DNA of 64,000 nucleotides, from the NCBI GenBank assembly GCA_022661535.1, contig JAKULF010000007.1, positions 1,302,001 to 1,366,000 of the forward strand, given 5' to 3'. Both the position numbers and the translations under genes were made by a program. Every line of letters begins with the position of its first letter. Position 1 is the first letter of the stretch. The DNA is from Eutypa lata. Taxonomy: Eukaryota > Ascomycota > Sordariomycetes > Xylariales > Diatrypaceae. This document shows, in pieces, positions 9,998 to 23,299 of the stretch. The notes beneath the pieces are model-generated. The model was not told where the DNA came from. It did not search any database and saw only the letters and a list, made by a program, of their open reading frames with translations.

Positions 9998-12899
9998 TTA
10001 CCGTCTGGAGAAGCAGCACATGATTCCGGTCCGGCCAAGGAACCACAAGCAGCCAATGAAACGGACGACCGACAGACAGGCGGTAGCAATGAGCAAGAAC
10101 TTGAAGAAAGCCGCCGTTCTATCAGAAGAATCGCTCTGCAAAGATATGTTAGTCAATGTCATCATATAATACATAAGTGGGTTGCATCCGCGCATTGAAT
10201 TTTACTTACTCCGATACCGAACGTGCTGACGTCGTCGCTGGTGACGGCAACGATAAGAGCAGAGTTCGAGAACAGCCAAGTAACCACCAGGGAAGTTCTG
10301 AAAGACTTGTACGAATCCTCAAGATCCTTGGTCTCGTCTTCCTCCTGCTCCTTGAAGGGAGACAAGGCACGCTTAACCGTCTGCTCGAACTGGCTATCGA
10401 TATCCTCCTGAGGTTTGTCTACTTCTTCAATCACCGCTTCGTCCTTTTCAGACTTGACAACTTGGGCCGAAGGGAGATTATCCGACTTATCCGAACCCTT
10501 AGTACCCCACGAGACATCGTGCCAATTGTTAAACGCATATACCATCAGAATGTTGATGTACGTAGACATAAGGACCATGTATTGCGGGAACGAGTGGAAC
10601 ATGTGCCATGGATCCAGGTACAAGAACGAAGCGAGGTAGTATAGACCGAACGTAGCGAACAGGGCGAGTAAGATGATGGCCACTTCAGATTGTCCTGTGA
10701 ACATTTGCTTGAGCGCATCGCCGAAGGACCCCTCAATCGCATTGGCTGGATTGGTGAAAGCGTTGACGACCAAGTATCCGGAGATGATAAGAACGTATAC
10801 CTGAACGAAACCAAAGTAGAAGAAAGATGCCATGTACTGCCATTTCGAACCTTTGGGTCGATTGCCAAGAGCAAGGATGAAACCGAGGATGACAAAGGCG
10901 AGATACAAATACTGAAGGATGATGTTGATAATCGGAGTAGCCGTGTCACCGAACGGCCATCCGTGTCGGCCTGCATCGGCATCCGGGGTACCAACAAGTT
11001 GCATGAGAACTGTCGTCGTCAGATAGTACGAACCCAAACTGAACCAAGTGAAGATAAGGTTGGCAAAGTTGTAGATAAGCTGAACGTGGAAGAAGAACAT
11101 GCGAAGAAGATTGTGTCCACTCTTGTACATCCGGCCGAAGTGCATGAGCGAATAGAGTGAGGCAGCGAAAGAACCGTTCAACCATCTTCGTCGCTGACTG
11201 ATAAACTCAGGCGCACCTTCAGGAACATCCGTTTCACCCTTAGCCGCCTTGATGTACGACAAATGCCATTTGGAACCCGCCTTAGCGACCAGCTCGAAAC
11301 AGAGGATACGATCCTCGGCCAAGAACATGTTCTTCTTGAAGATGTTCATACCCTCAATACCCTTCTTACCAAGGATCTTGGAAAGCGTATGATCACCATG
11401 GAAGTACTGCTCTAGAGGTCTTCCCATGATAGCCCTAAATCTATAGGCAGAGAAAGCACCGGGCAACACGGAGACGTAACCGAAGGAACTTTCCAGGGGC
11501 TTATCCAAAATGTTGGAGATCTTGTACTCGAAGTTCTGCACGGCTACAAGGGGGTTAAGCAGCTTCTTGCCGCCCTTGCCCAACATGGCGTGAATCTCAC
11601 CACAAGCACCGCCAAGATCTTTGTCATTATAGAAGCCCTCCCACAAAGCAAGTAGCGATTTCGGGCCAGGCTTAGTACCGGCATCGAGAAGAATGCACAC
11701 TTCGGGGTTCAGGATTCGGCCAAAGGCGTTGAACAACCAACGATGGGAGTTGATCTTCTTGCTGTTCTTCTGCTTCAAACAGAAGATCATCTGGACAGGG
11801 GGGAGAGTCTGAGGTCCGTCATCGGTAGGTCTGATGAGCTGCTGGCTGGGGGTCACCGACAACTGCGTGGTGTACTCGAAAATATGGGCTACAGTCTCCT
11901 TGCCATTGACATCCTTCTTCAGGACACCGTCCTGGTAGACACCAACAGTGGCCAGTACGTCCAGGACCTCCTTGTCCGTGTTGTTGAGACCATCGAAAAC
12001 GAAGCAGACCACAATCTTCTGCCAGGCAGGACCGCCCTTGTTCCAAAAGGTAGATTTCTTCAGGTTTACAATATCACGAATGTTCTGCATAACGCCATGC
12101 AGAGTTCGGGCCAAAAGCTGTTTATCCTCGTTATAGTAGGTGATTGCAATCAATAGCTCGGTGTGTCGGTTGTACATGCGCGGTCGCAAATCGTAACCGT
12201 TCTTCAGAGTGAAATCGTTGGGATCACAAGTAGCTGCCGTGTATCGCATGTTGGTGAACTCGCCGCTACCTCCTTCGACATCTCGGTACTGAGGTTGAAT
12301 GGCGTTCTTGATGGCACTAGGAACCGGGTAGTCGATGCTCAGGACGGAGCCTTGGACGAGCTTGACCTTTCGAGTACCGTAACGCTTCAGACCTCCTCCT
12401 CTTTGGGTTTGCTGGCGACGAAGCCAGCTCTCCTCGGCATCGACGGTGGATGCGGGCCTGCCATATCCAAAGCCGGTATCTTCGAGTTGGCCGCCACCAA
12501 ATCCTCCTTGTGCAGGATACTCGTTGCCATATTCGGAGGGCGGCGCTTGGGTTTGTTGGGGGTTGGTCGTAGCATACGACTCGGTAAGACTGTAGGCCGA
12601 GACTGGGCGCACAGGCGGTGTCGTAGCTCCTAAGCGGTCATTCTCGTAGCCGGTGGTACCTTGCCCTAGCAGACCTTGACGGGCGGCATCGTCGTCGTAT
12701 TGATCATGGGGATACTGAAAGGTAAATATTTACATCAGTGGATGCGATCTTGTTTTTTGGTTTTTTTTTTTTAAGGTTCGAAGCTACCCAAGGTAGATAG
12801 CACATTAAAGTTTGAACTTACCGTAACACTGGGTGGCATATCTTGGAGACGGTGGCCATCATATTCATTATTATTATTACCACCACCATTGTACGCCAT
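9998..12899 (-). CDS. chsB: Chitin synthase, class III
   Basis: This processive family-2 glycosyltransferase makes cell-wall chitin from UDP-GlcNAc at hyphal tips and septa, in the plasma membrane. Exons 12822-12899, 10210-12714 and 9998-10135 join to 906 residues. The introns are 12715-12821 (107 bp) and 10136-10209 (74 bp). The start [16 protein letters not shown] and the following [15 protein letters not shown] are hallmarks of class III enzymes such as Aspergillus ChsB and Neurospora CHS-1. The catalytic core includes [27 protein letters not shown], the EDR motif (about 493-495) and [10 protein letters not shown] (about 533-538). C-terminal membrane segments follow, with [12 protein letters not shown] between them. 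The last exon supplies the final helix ([16 protein letters not shown]) and a basic tail. Failure to splice the 74-bp intron would replace this helix with a short unrelated tail ending at 10162. No damage is seen. Confidence 0.97.
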
Positions 12900-15800
12900 C
12901 TTCAAGTTAGATCGTCCACGACGAGGCGATAGCGATACGAATGATCAGGTTTTTGTCTTAATGGCTGGCCAACCTGTGGTTGAAATACTTGCTATGCAAG
13001 GCAACAAGCAGGTTCCTTTACGGTGTGAATCAAATCCAGGGGCAACTGGGATTTGATGATTCTCCACAAGAAAACAAAGAAGTCGTGAGGCTAGAGAAGG
13101 GTAGCCCAGCCTGTTTGCGGTGAAACAAACAGGACTGTGAAAGGAAACGAAAGGATCAAGATAATGATGAATCACCCGGTTCTCAGAGGCATCAAGGATG
13201 ATGATAACGATGATGACAGTTTACTTTTTTTTCGGGGTAAGGAAGTGAGGGAGAGAGAGGAAGCCGTTTGCTGTTTGCTAAGCTGAACGAACAGGTAAGT
13301 AAGTAAAGTAAATTCTGTATGGAGGTGCTAATAGTTACCTCTTAGTAGGGTCCTACCGTTGTCCAGGTCAAGTAAAAGATCGCTGTTCGTATTACTTTTT
13401 TTCTGGGGTGTCGGGCTAAGATATAATAGGTAGTAATAAGGGTCCTGATGCTCTAAAGTTGACCAATGTGTCAGTATGAAAAGAGACAAGAAACTGCAAG
13501 AAACTGCACAAATCCGTGTGTAAAATCTCCTTTTAAGAAAGCAAACTGCTTCTATTCGATGGCTAAGAAATCAATTTTAAAGGGGATACAAGAGGTTTAA
13601 TATTCACTACATAATATTACGTCCAAAGAAGTAAAACTTTCAATGGTACCTCTATTCTGTAGGTGAGAGAAGTACTAAGGTGTGGCTGAGCAGGAACCGG
13701 TCCGCATGATTAATGAAGGAAGCTACGTACAAGCCCCTAGTAAACTACCACGTTACCGTCGTAATTAAGTATTTAAGCTTGTATTTGTGTCTGTGTTTAG
13801 GTGGTATGTATACCTAACACCAATACCTACCGCGTGTTAGGTCAGGGTGTTAACTAAGTGTTGCCTCCTATTTATTCAGCTAGTACAATAACTACTACAG
13901 TACACGGAGTGGGCGCTGCAAAATGCAAGTTGGACCCGCCCGCAGGTTTTCTGACGATTCCAAGCAAATCTCTGGATGCCTCCCTACCCATGCGCTACCA
14001 CCCTTCGTGCCTTGTTTTCCAATCATTTCACTTCGCCAAGTTGCACAAAAAAGTTCGTATGTGCAAGTGTAAGCACACAATCTACAAAACCCACATACGT
14101 CAGACTTGTCATGTATGTAACCGGCCGACTGTGTGTTATAAAAATAAAAGCATCGTCGGATGCTGGGTTTTCTACATAGAACTCTAAAGCTTCTTCCCTC
14201 AGATGGTGGGAAAAGAGAAGGACGAAGATACAACTGGATGGGCTGGGTAAAGTAGCCCATAAACTAATTGATGAAAGCCACACTCTTCACAAACCACAGC
14301 CGCAACGCGGCCGCTCGTCAGCGCTATGAGTTAGTTAATGCTCTTAGTCTTTCTGCTGACGCATTCCGCCATCCGATTATGATAGGGGGTTGCCAGTTTT
14401 ACACTGTGTTGGTGTGCATGCATAATGCAACGCTTGTTTCGAAACACGGTTTGCTATTACTACTACATACATACATACATACATCTACAGATGAACGCTT
14501 ATTTTCTCCTTTATAGAAATGACCATTCATCATTCATTATGGAAGCTTCGTTCCGCCTCGGTAGAATAGTTTCATGTATTGAAGATTCACGAAGTCTCCT
14601 TTAAGAAGTATTTTGGAAGAAGCTGTTGTAATAGTTATTGGCATATATGTAAAATGTTAAGTAGACACTGTATCCATATATACAGCCAACGCCATCTCAG
14701 CATCTCTAACACTCTAGACATTAGAGTCGGAGGAAGTGGATACACGTCTCAATTTTTGATTGGATCAATCTTTATTAAATCTAAAAGAGTTTAATATGAA
14801 ACTAGCTTGCCATGCTGTCTCCTGGTAGCTGCGAAGAAACGCAGTGAGCCTACAGGAAATACATTTTATCTTGAGAAAAACAAAAGGAGGTTGAAAATAA
14901 AATAAAACCGCAAAGAACCTCTATTGAGACAAAGATCTTGAACGTGAATACATACTAGTAGGCCAGTCGAGTCAGTTGTGGAAATATTTGCCAACGGGTT
15001 GATACGTTGCAATCAACCAGCGCTAACCCGAAAACACGCGGATCTTCAGGGACCTTCTGGGATAAAAATAGCACCATTTAACTAGCTCAAAAGGGGCTCT
15101 GTGGAGACAAGAAGTGGATTTATGTTGTTTGGGTGCGCATTAAGGCTGACGAGGCGCAGCGGCAGATAAAATGTTCAAACTTTCAACATGTCAGGACATG
15201 TTGAGAAAGTTCCAACATCTTCGCCGTGGCTTATGTGGAAGCTAGGAGGTAGGTAATATATAGATGGCATACTACGTATGAGTAACTAAAGGAGGCTTTC
15301 CTACCGAGTAGGTAGAGATGATATAGGTACCTAGTCTACATAGTATAAACTTTGGACAAAGGATAGCCACTCACTAAACTAGCCCTAACGGACATCTGAT
15401 GTCTGACAGCATTCAATTCTCCGCCACATGAATAGCCGCCGCTTGTTGTTGTCAACTTGAACTTAGAAACGTTAAAGAGACGCAAGCCAATGCGTGGCTA
15501 AAGGGGGAGATCGGGTAGCTCGACCAAGGATGTCTTGAGAATCGTACATAGTAGGCACGTGTATCTCATACAACCCCAGTAATCAGACATGTGAGCAATC
15601 AATAGGGCTCTTGAACACACGGGAGCATTCGCTTCATGTATGTTGCCGAACACAACATCATAAGGATGCTGCTTTTACATGTCTGGCTAGCGGAATGGCC
15701 GGCATACCTGATTCCGAAGCAGAACAAGCATCTGCCTGCGTTGTTGTCTTAAAACCTGCAGCAGATCGCAGCCTTCCCGACCTGGGTGCCTGGTTTATTG

Positions 15801-17899
15801 CAATGCAGTCCATACATACGTCGAGTTGTTCCATATCGTTTAGGTAGCGGACGTATTGAGCTGAAGTGAACTGCTGAACCCCCTTACACCGTTGCGATTC
15901 TCAACAGACGTAGGATCGCAACAGTTTAGGGTGATTCTACCTACATAGCAACAACCTTGAAACTCTTCCATAGATTAGAGACCACCACGTTGCCAGTGAT
16001 AGCATCGCTAGACTAGAGGGCAGAATAGAATAGGTTCCAGACGGGGGAAATATATATCTATAAAGTCAGCAGGATCTAACGGATTCCAGCACGAATAGCG
16101 CAGTCTTCTGGCTCAGTCATGTTTGCTTTTTTCCGATCCGTACTCACAACCGGGCGGTGAGGATCCAATTCCGTACATATGGCTTGCATAGCACATGAGT
16201 ATAGAACCTTGCGATTAGCTTCAATCTTACCTCCAAAGAGACAATGAAAACAGCCCGTCAAATACACGGCACGCTCTCTCTCAACTATCAAGGCAACTAG
16301 GTGTAGTATACAACCTTGATTGTCTGCTAATTGCGACGAAGGCTGGAACGAACATAAGCAGGCTGGCTGGCTGGATGGGTTCGAAAGCTGTCGGGTTCTT
16401 AATATTGCAGTCAACCCGCCTTGCGTCTCGGAGAATTAGTTTAATAAGTCTCGATGAGAAGGCGGGGTCCCCTGATTGGTTCATCGATCCAAATTAAATG
16501 TGGCAGGCCCCAGACACACCCTAATGCATCTCTTTTAACCAGCTCCCATCTCTAGCAGTCTACCTACCTGTTAGCTGTTAGGCAGAGATGGTATAAATGA
16601 ATGAGGGGTAGGGAAGAAGAAATGCAGCTGAATAGGCAAGTTGACAAGCCGGCTGCCTTGATATCCCTATATTTATTAATTAAGAATTGCTTCACTCACT
16701 ACGTACCAACCATGTCGTTGAACTTTAGAGGCAATCAACAATCTAATCTCATCAATGTTGAATGAGCATTGTGATGACTGGTAACCAATAAGAAAGGTCG
16801 GTTTATAGAGGTCATCTCTGCAGGGGATATAACATGACAAGACAAATACCGAAACGAGAAAAGACGGAATCGCTGTTCTCTTTAAAGCAGTGTTGCTTGC
16901 TATACGGAGTAATTACACTAGAATCGGGATCGGAAAGACTCGTCGATTGTCGTCGATTAGCGGAAGTCTAGAGCTCTAGGCATTGAGATGGATGTACAAA
17001 CTACACACCCAAATACTTACCTACCTATCCACCTCTTTTAAATCTTTATGTGTAACACATGATCTTCTAACCAGTCCCAAACGCAATACATATTACTAGA
17101 TCTTATCATGAAAGAAAGATCAAACAAATGCCGGAGACACGGTTTAGTAGAATGGCTGAATGTTCAAAATGATCCTTAAATTTGCTCATAAAGTGGACGA
17201 TTGAGATGAAACTGATCTGACTAAACCCCGTATTCTTCCCTTAAAAGGGCTGAATATCGGCCAAACTGGACATTCATTCCAGTATCACTGGATCGCGGTT
17301 CTCCAGGGGAACAGGGGAACAGGATCCATGTCGATTCATTCCATCGCACCATCGGCCATCCATGATCCTAATCAAGCCGCCGTCAAATCAAGCCCTGGTA
17401 CCTTCCTATTTACCTCATATTGTCTAGTTGTATGTCTGTACGTAACTTATCAATGTATGTAACCCGTAGAGTAGTAAACATCCAAGAAAGTCCCCCCCTC
17501 GAAACCCCATAAGTGCGCCTTATTATCCATTAAAATCCATTAAAAGGTGGCACTAGCCCACCCTGGACCCGTATGTATGCTTGTTCCTGGATTGCTAAGA
17601 GGCCCCCCCGTCGGACAACTAACCTCTGCTAACAACCTCTGTCGCCCACCCACCGTGGCACACCTGCACCACCTACGGGACAATCACATCACCAACCGTA
17701 TCCATCCATTCCATCTACATCGTTTTTTGCGCAAACAATTCCAACTTTTATAATATAAGAACAAGAAAAAAAGTCGCCTTGACTCGAAATTGCCTCATCT
17801 TCTCTGATGTTTTTCTCAATCGCCTAGGTGCGATTAGCAACTTCGCTTTTTTTTCCAAATCTCTTTGAGCTAGTCTCTCTGTCCACTCGTTTTTCAATT
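12900..17899. other. Five-kb intergenic stretch, no recognisable gene
   Basis: This stretch holds the promoter side of the chitin synthase gene and then about 4 kb of A/T-leaning DNA. Open frames of 60-120 codons exist on both strands (for example 13858-14187 and 16076-16414) but overlap antisense frames and show no domain. One ACAT run sits at 14465-14484. The sequence just before 17899 is C/T-rich and probably enters the leader of the Opy2-like gene. Confidence 0.45.
14465..14484. repeat. (ACAT)5 tetranucleotide run
   Basis: Five tandem ACAT units in intergenic DNA. This motif recurs as 3-5 unit runs throughout the gene-poor parts of the window. Confidence 0.8.
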
Positions 17900-18357
17900 G
17901 TCTGTCTGTTCGTCTATTGTTAACTATTCTCTCTCTCTTTCTCCCTGTGGTGTGCTGTGGTGTGCTTTGCTTCGTTTTTTTGTTCTAGAACCCTCCTATT
18001 TTGTTTACAATTCCCAAAGTTCGAACATCTATCACGACAACGACGATTACGCTATAAACGTCCAAGCTCTTTGCCGACCTCGACATTTTCTGTGATCCGA
18101 TAATTGACGATAGTAGCGCTGCTTCAACGAATTGAACTGATACCCCGACCGATCGTCCGCCAATCGAAACTTTGCTTTGCTTTGCTTTGCATCAGCAGCG
18201 TGGATCTGCACCAGTTTATCTCAACCCACTACGCTACTCGGCCGATCTGCACGCACGAGGCGACGATTGCACGATACTGAAACTCTTATATCCATTGCTA
18301 CTCCATTGTTCCCAAAGTCAACTTTTTTTGTCTCCGTCTCTGTTCATTTCGCTCAAG
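17900..18357 (+). promoter_or_regulatory. Pyrimidine-rich leader or promoter of the Opy2-like gene
   Basis: Long C/T tracts (CTGTCTGTTCG, CTCTCTCTTTCTC) and a (TTTGC)4 pentamer run at 18171-18190 precede the gene. Such tracts are common in fungal 5' leaders. Several short upstream frames lie here, so translation control is possible but unproven. Confidence 0.35.
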
Positions 18358-18520
18358 ATGACAAGTCCATTTGGCTTCATTGGCTTCTCCGTCGGTAGGT
18401 TGTCATACAATTCTAACATTGCCCATCCTTCTAGATTATTCCCCTAGATGTTCAATATTCTCTAACCTTAGGAAATTAGATGAAGAAGTCGAAACCCTAA
18501 ACCGGAGAGGCGGATCGTTG

Positions 18521-19777
18521 ATGTCGAGAGATGGATGTATACTATGTGATGACAGCAAGCCGCTGACGTGCTCAGACTGCCCTGATGGTCAAAGATGTCA
18601 GGTCAACATTCCAATGGACTGCCAATCCTGTCCGAGAGCTGTGTGTGTCGAGGATGCATCAGCGGCCACGGAAGAGAGCTCAAGCGGTGGGCCTAGTGCT
18701 GGAGCCATTGCCGGTGGTGTTATAGGGGGTCTAGTTGCCATCGCCCTAGTCACTTACTTGGTTTGGCGGTTCTGTATCAAGAATAAGAGGGCCTCTTATG
18801 CAGCAAGTAACTGGCAGGAGGATGCGGAGCATACAAAGGAGGGAGAGAAGGATTTCGCCTCGAGACGATCCCAGCGTGCCTCGACCCATACAGTCAACTC
18901 GATTGCGTCCACAGTTCTCACTCGCGCTTCCAATATCATCCAGATCGCTTACATCCCAGGCGTCACTAACAGGGCCACACCGACATCTCCTACTGTTCTG
19001 GTCCCCCCCGTACCTCCTATCCCTATCGCTCACTCAGACAACGGCCTTGTGTCTCCGTATGAGGATCAGCATTTCTTCGTGCCTGGCGATCTCCGCGATT
19101 CTACTTACTCGGGTTACTCAGGAGTCACAGACCGCACCTCGATGGCACGATCGTCATACGCTCCTCGATCGAGCGTCGCCTCTACTATTTACGGCAAGAA
19201 TGCCATTGTGTCACCACTACCAGCCCAGAAGGGTACCCTTTTGAAGCCATCGCTCGTCAGCGTCAAGTCCCGTGCCGGCAGCAGTCACAGTGAGGATAGT
19301 ACGCCCCCTGTACCGAACGTCGACTACGAGAAATACGAGAACGCAGCGCCGTCACCTGCTTTCAGTATCGGCGCTACCTTTTTCAAGAACGCCACTACGT
19401 CAACCGCCCAAGCCATGCGTCCGCAGATTGTCCGTGTTGGGACCAGCCCGAAGCAAGTCGACGTGAAAGCGAAACCATCCCCAACCATCTCAGAGATAGA
19501 CGAAAACCCAAGTCCCCTAGTGGAAGTAAGTGAGACTCCGAAAAAGGAGAGAGGCTCCGGCGCCGTCACCATCATCGACGACACGCCCAGCGTAGACCAG
19601 GGGCCCTTCGCTGACCCGCCCGCACAGCCTGCTAGTGGGCACCTGCGCAACCGCTCACTCGGGGCCATAACCGAAGCGTCGTCCAAGCGCACATCTCAAA
19701 TGGAAAGGCGGAATTCGGCCGCCTCGAACCGGGATCCGAGTCCGTTTAGCGACCAGAACGCCGTGAAAGACAACTAA
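18521..19777 (+). CDS. OPY2: Opy2-like cysteine-rich membrane anchor
   Basis: This is a predicted single-pass plasma-membrane protein. In yeast, Opy2 anchors the Ste50-Ste11 module for the HOG osmotic and filamentous MAPK pathways. With the ATG at 18521 the protein has 418 residues. A short outside part has eight cysteines (6, 9, 17, 20, 26, 34, 37, 42) in paired spacing, as in the Opy2 family. A Ser/Gly linker and one membrane helix with glycine zippers (about 61-84, GAIAGGVIGGLVAIAL..VW) follow. Basic RFCIKNKR is the stop-transfer signal. The long cytoplasmic tail is Ser/Pro-rich, including VPPVPPIPI and many SP/TP sites. There is no cleavable signal peptide. The frame stays open upstream: a start at 18358 (MTSPFGFIGFSV) would need a 40-bp intron (18395-18434), unusually short, so 18521 is preferred. 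Symbol by family resemblance. Confidence 0.75.
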   Translation: MSRDGCILCDDSKPLTCSDCPDGQRCQVNIPMDCQSCPRAVCVEDASAATEESSSGGPSAGAIAGGVIGGLVAIALVTYLVWRFCIKNKRASYAASNWQEDAEHTKEGEKDFASRRSQRASTHTVNSIASTVLTRASNIIQIAYIPGVTNRATPTSPTVLVPPVPPIPIAHSDNGLVSPYEDQHFFVPGDLRDSTYSGYSGVTDRTSMARSSYAPRSSVASTIYGKNAIVSPLPAQKGTLLKPSLVSVKSRAGSSHSEDSTPPVPNVDYEKYENAAPSPAFSIGATFFKNATTSTAQAMRPQIVRVGTSPKQVDVKAKPSPTISEIDENPSPLVEVSETPKKERGSGAVTIIDDTPSVDQGPFADPPAQPASGHLRNRSLGAITEASSKRTSQMERRNSAASNRDPSPFSDQNAVKDN

Positions 19778-21532
19778 TCACTGCTCTTATTGCGATGTGA
19801 TGATCATCGCAAGAGTCATGTATCACGAGGAGATATCACGGGTTGGGGTTTTTGGATTTTTTTTGGATTTCTTTTCGCGGGTGGGCAGGCAAGGCAATGC
19901 AAGGCAAAGCGGGTACAGATGGGCGACAAGCAGGCGAGCGTATATATTTTTTTTGCTCTTTCTTTCTTCTTTTTTTATAATGTTTCTCCTTCTGGTATCT
20001 ACTTTGATCGATCTGAGACTCCCATAACCTACGTCACCTTACCTTATGCTAGAAGAAATCCTTTTACATTTCTTTCCAATTTCTTTTCCCCTTGGAAGAT
20101 AGCACCAAATTCCAAAAATCTTTAAAAAGGAAGAAATTTTATATAACTCTTTTCATCTGCACGTCACTGCTTGCCGTCTAGTTGTTCTTGTTGCTGTTGT
20201 CGTTGTTTTATAACAATGATGGCCCTCGTCGACAAAGCTTTGCTACAACTGCAGAAGCTGCTGCTGCTGCTGCTACCTACTACAGCTGTTGTTGGGTTTT
20301 AGGGCGTCTATCTACTAGATACCTCTTTTCGCGGGACCGGCGTCTCGGGACTTTTCTGGATGGAATATGAACGAACGTTGCTGCTGCTGCTTGCTAGTTC
20401 GGATGGAAGATACACCCCGATTTTTTCCCCCTTCGTCTGGGAAGAGGCTTGCTATGTTTGACATAGCGGAGGAGGGGGATAGATATATATTCTGTTTCTA
20501 TGTCTGGATTCTCGCTGCTGCTTGGGTTTTGCAGGTTCTCATTAGTCCTGCTTACTTGTCCATCCATCTACAGCAACCGAATTACCCCTTTCCTATTAGC
20601 TAGCTGCCTATCTATCTATCTATCTGTCCTTTCCGGTCGTCATGTTTATCTATTGAGCTACCGATCTATCTATATATCATTATATGTATGTATGTGTGTA
20701 TGTATCGTATATTTTTGCTGATCCCTCCTTTCCGTTCTCAGCGATGATTGGAGAAGCTCCCGAGTAAGCGAGCTCTCGAGCGAGCATTTATCTAGCTGCG
20801 TTATCCCTTCCACTACCGCTAGTTAGGTACCATCTACCTAGGTAGTTGATAGAGAACGATATTGAGAGGGAGGGAGATCACGAACGGCGGCGTTGCTACG
20901 CTTGTGTGTGTATTTGTGAACCCATCTATCTATATAGTACTGTAGTTAAAGCTCTCCCACCTATTGTGAGACGTTGATTCGATAAACAAATCAATAGCCA
21001 TGCGTCTTTGAGGTTACAATTAGGTAACACGTACATGCATACATGCTTAGGAGCCTACTCAGCACCACCCCTTAATTCGAAAGAGGGCGGTAGAACCTAA
21101 TTAGTTTGTAGGTAAGGGGCCTTGTTTGTTCAGCTCGCTCGTTATGTATGTAGACCCTCCAGGATGTAGGACAGCAGGAATCTTTCAGCCTCCTAAAAAG
21201 CCAATATGATAATACCATGAGGGACAGGCTATAATAAGCTCACATAGCTAGGTATGTAACAAGACAGACGGTACCCTTGTTGCCTGTGTTTTCCTTCGTT
21301 CTGCTCCGCCTCTCTATTCTGCTTCTTTGATTGTGTCCACCCCTGTTTTAAGGGCTTACTCACTCACTTGCTCGCTTGTTGCCTACATACATACATACAT
21401 AGTAGGTACGTACGAGGTGAATAAAAGCGAGCTGGAAAGGACGGGAAGGGGAAGAGGTGGGCTTGAACACACCATGAACGCACGACGAAGTTGCCCCTAT
21501 TCTAAGTATCATACCCTATCATCACAACCGAC

Positions 21533-21576
21533 CTACCTGCCCACCTACCTACCTACCTACCTATCTACCTACCTAC
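21533..21576. repeat. (CTAC)n tetranucleotide run
   Basis: About ten CTAC-type units with two interruptions (one TGCC, one TATC), in the gene desert. Confidence 0.8.
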
Positions 21577-22264
21577 TATGGCTATCACCACGACGGTGAC
21601 AAATGTATGTGAACAACCGACTCATTTGACGCCTATATAACTCTCAACACAACTCCAGCGGAGCTACGGTTCTGATCAACTACACGCCTATTAACTAACC
21701 AACCAAATGGGTAACTCCGTCGTCGCTTTTGTCAGCTAGATACATATGTAGATGGTATAAATCTGGGACAGGGCTACCTACGCATGTTTCTCCTTTCTTT
21801 TTCTTTTTTTTTAAAAAAAAAAAAGGGAAAATAGATTCTTTTATTCTGGTTTTCCGGTCCTACCTAGCAGCTTAGCTACTCCGCCCTCACGTGTAACCCA
21901 TGTGTTTGTGTAACCATAGCATAGTCTAAGTAGAACTATCGTGGTACCTTACCAATCAACCAACCAACCTCATATTTATTTTCTTTTCTTTTCCAACCTC
22001 TTCTTCTTATAGAAGTAAAGTACTACATAGTAGTAGAGGGCGACTTTTTCGTATTCAGATATTTCGTTGCCCCAGTCGTCTAGTATTTATTTTGGGGGGG
22101 GGGAGGGAAGGGGACGCTATTTGTCGACAAGCTAGTCGTATCTTTTATCAAGTCCTGTTTTGTTCTGATACACTCAATAAGTACAATATATCTGCGGTCG
22201 TATCCCTGTGTGTATGTAGACGTATACACCTATGTATATGCATACGTGTGTACAACCTCAGCTG

Positions 22265-22280
22265 TATATATATATATATA
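22265..22280. repeat. (TA)8 dinucleotide run
   Basis: Perfect TA run, intergenic. Confidence 0.8.
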
Positions 22281-22653
22281 CCACATGTGTTACGCATGCC
22301 ACGAGTACGCGCCCTCTCACGACATGCGGTCCCATCACATCTTAACCAGAGGGGCGGCGCCGAGGTCACACCTGCCTCTCCATTTATTGATTCCACTATG
22401 TAAATATAAGTTGGTATATTGCGTTCTGGACTAGACACCAGCTCGTTTATGCATGCATGCAATGCAATGCCTGCAGAGATATGTGGTTGGATATCAGAGC
22501 CGCTTGACCTACCCGTTCTCGTCTTATACGTAGAGTCCCCTTTTATTCTCCGTAGCATAACCCCTTTATAGATGGCTAGGGCGCCGTTTGGTATTAGCGA
22601 GGCGCGTGGGCATTCCCTCGCTCGTTGCCTACGCTGAACCTCACTTACAGATG

Positions 22654-22670
22654 CTCTCTCTCTCTCTCTT
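22654..22670. repeat. (CT)8 dinucleotide run
   Basis: Perfect CT run, intergenic. Confidence 0.75.
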
Positions 22671-23268
22671 AGGAGATGGTAGGTGGGCAGGCGGGTGGTT
22701 TGGGGTATATAAGAGTGGGAGAGCAACTACAGAAGAAGCGTAAGGCTATGTATGTAAGTACTAGGTAGGCAATTAGATTGTGGAACGTTTACTCGTCCTA
22801 GTTAGATGAGCTATAAGCTGTATGTGTAACCTCATCCCTCTTTCGTATTACTTCTAGCCCGTCTTGCGCACAAGGTAAGCTGTTATAACATCTTTCCAGT
22901 TACTGTGTTCCCCAATATCGGTAAAAACGATACGAAAAAAAGAAAGAAAAAAAGCAGACAGGTAGGTACCAACCAGCCGGTAGCTACTCGCATGACCCCA
23001 CCTGAGATCGTGAAGCGTGCGTATCTGTGTCCGCGTGAACACCCGTATATGTATGTAGGCATGTACGTACGCAACGTATGCAGACGCGGTGTCATGATCG
23101 GAACCTACCACCCAACCACGCACGTAATATAAAAGGACTGGTCACCTGCGACGCAACGTACGGTTCGTACCGATATGTGCGTTGTGTGTCCGCCATATTT
23201 CATGCGTGTATGTACGTATGTGACTATGCATACGACCTGGCCCTCTCAACGGCCTGTCTCTCACCTAC

Positions 23269-23299
23269 GATGATGATGATGATGATGGGTGGGTGGGTG
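23269..23299. repeat. (GAT)6 followed by (GGGT)3
   Basis: A GAT trinucleotide run passes directly into a GGGT tetranucleotide run, intergenic. Confidence 0.75.

Noticed and set aside
22092..22726. Tyr/Ile/Val-rich small proteins on both strands
   Set aside because: They come from TATG/TACA and TA runs, overlap each other in antisense, and resemble nothing known.
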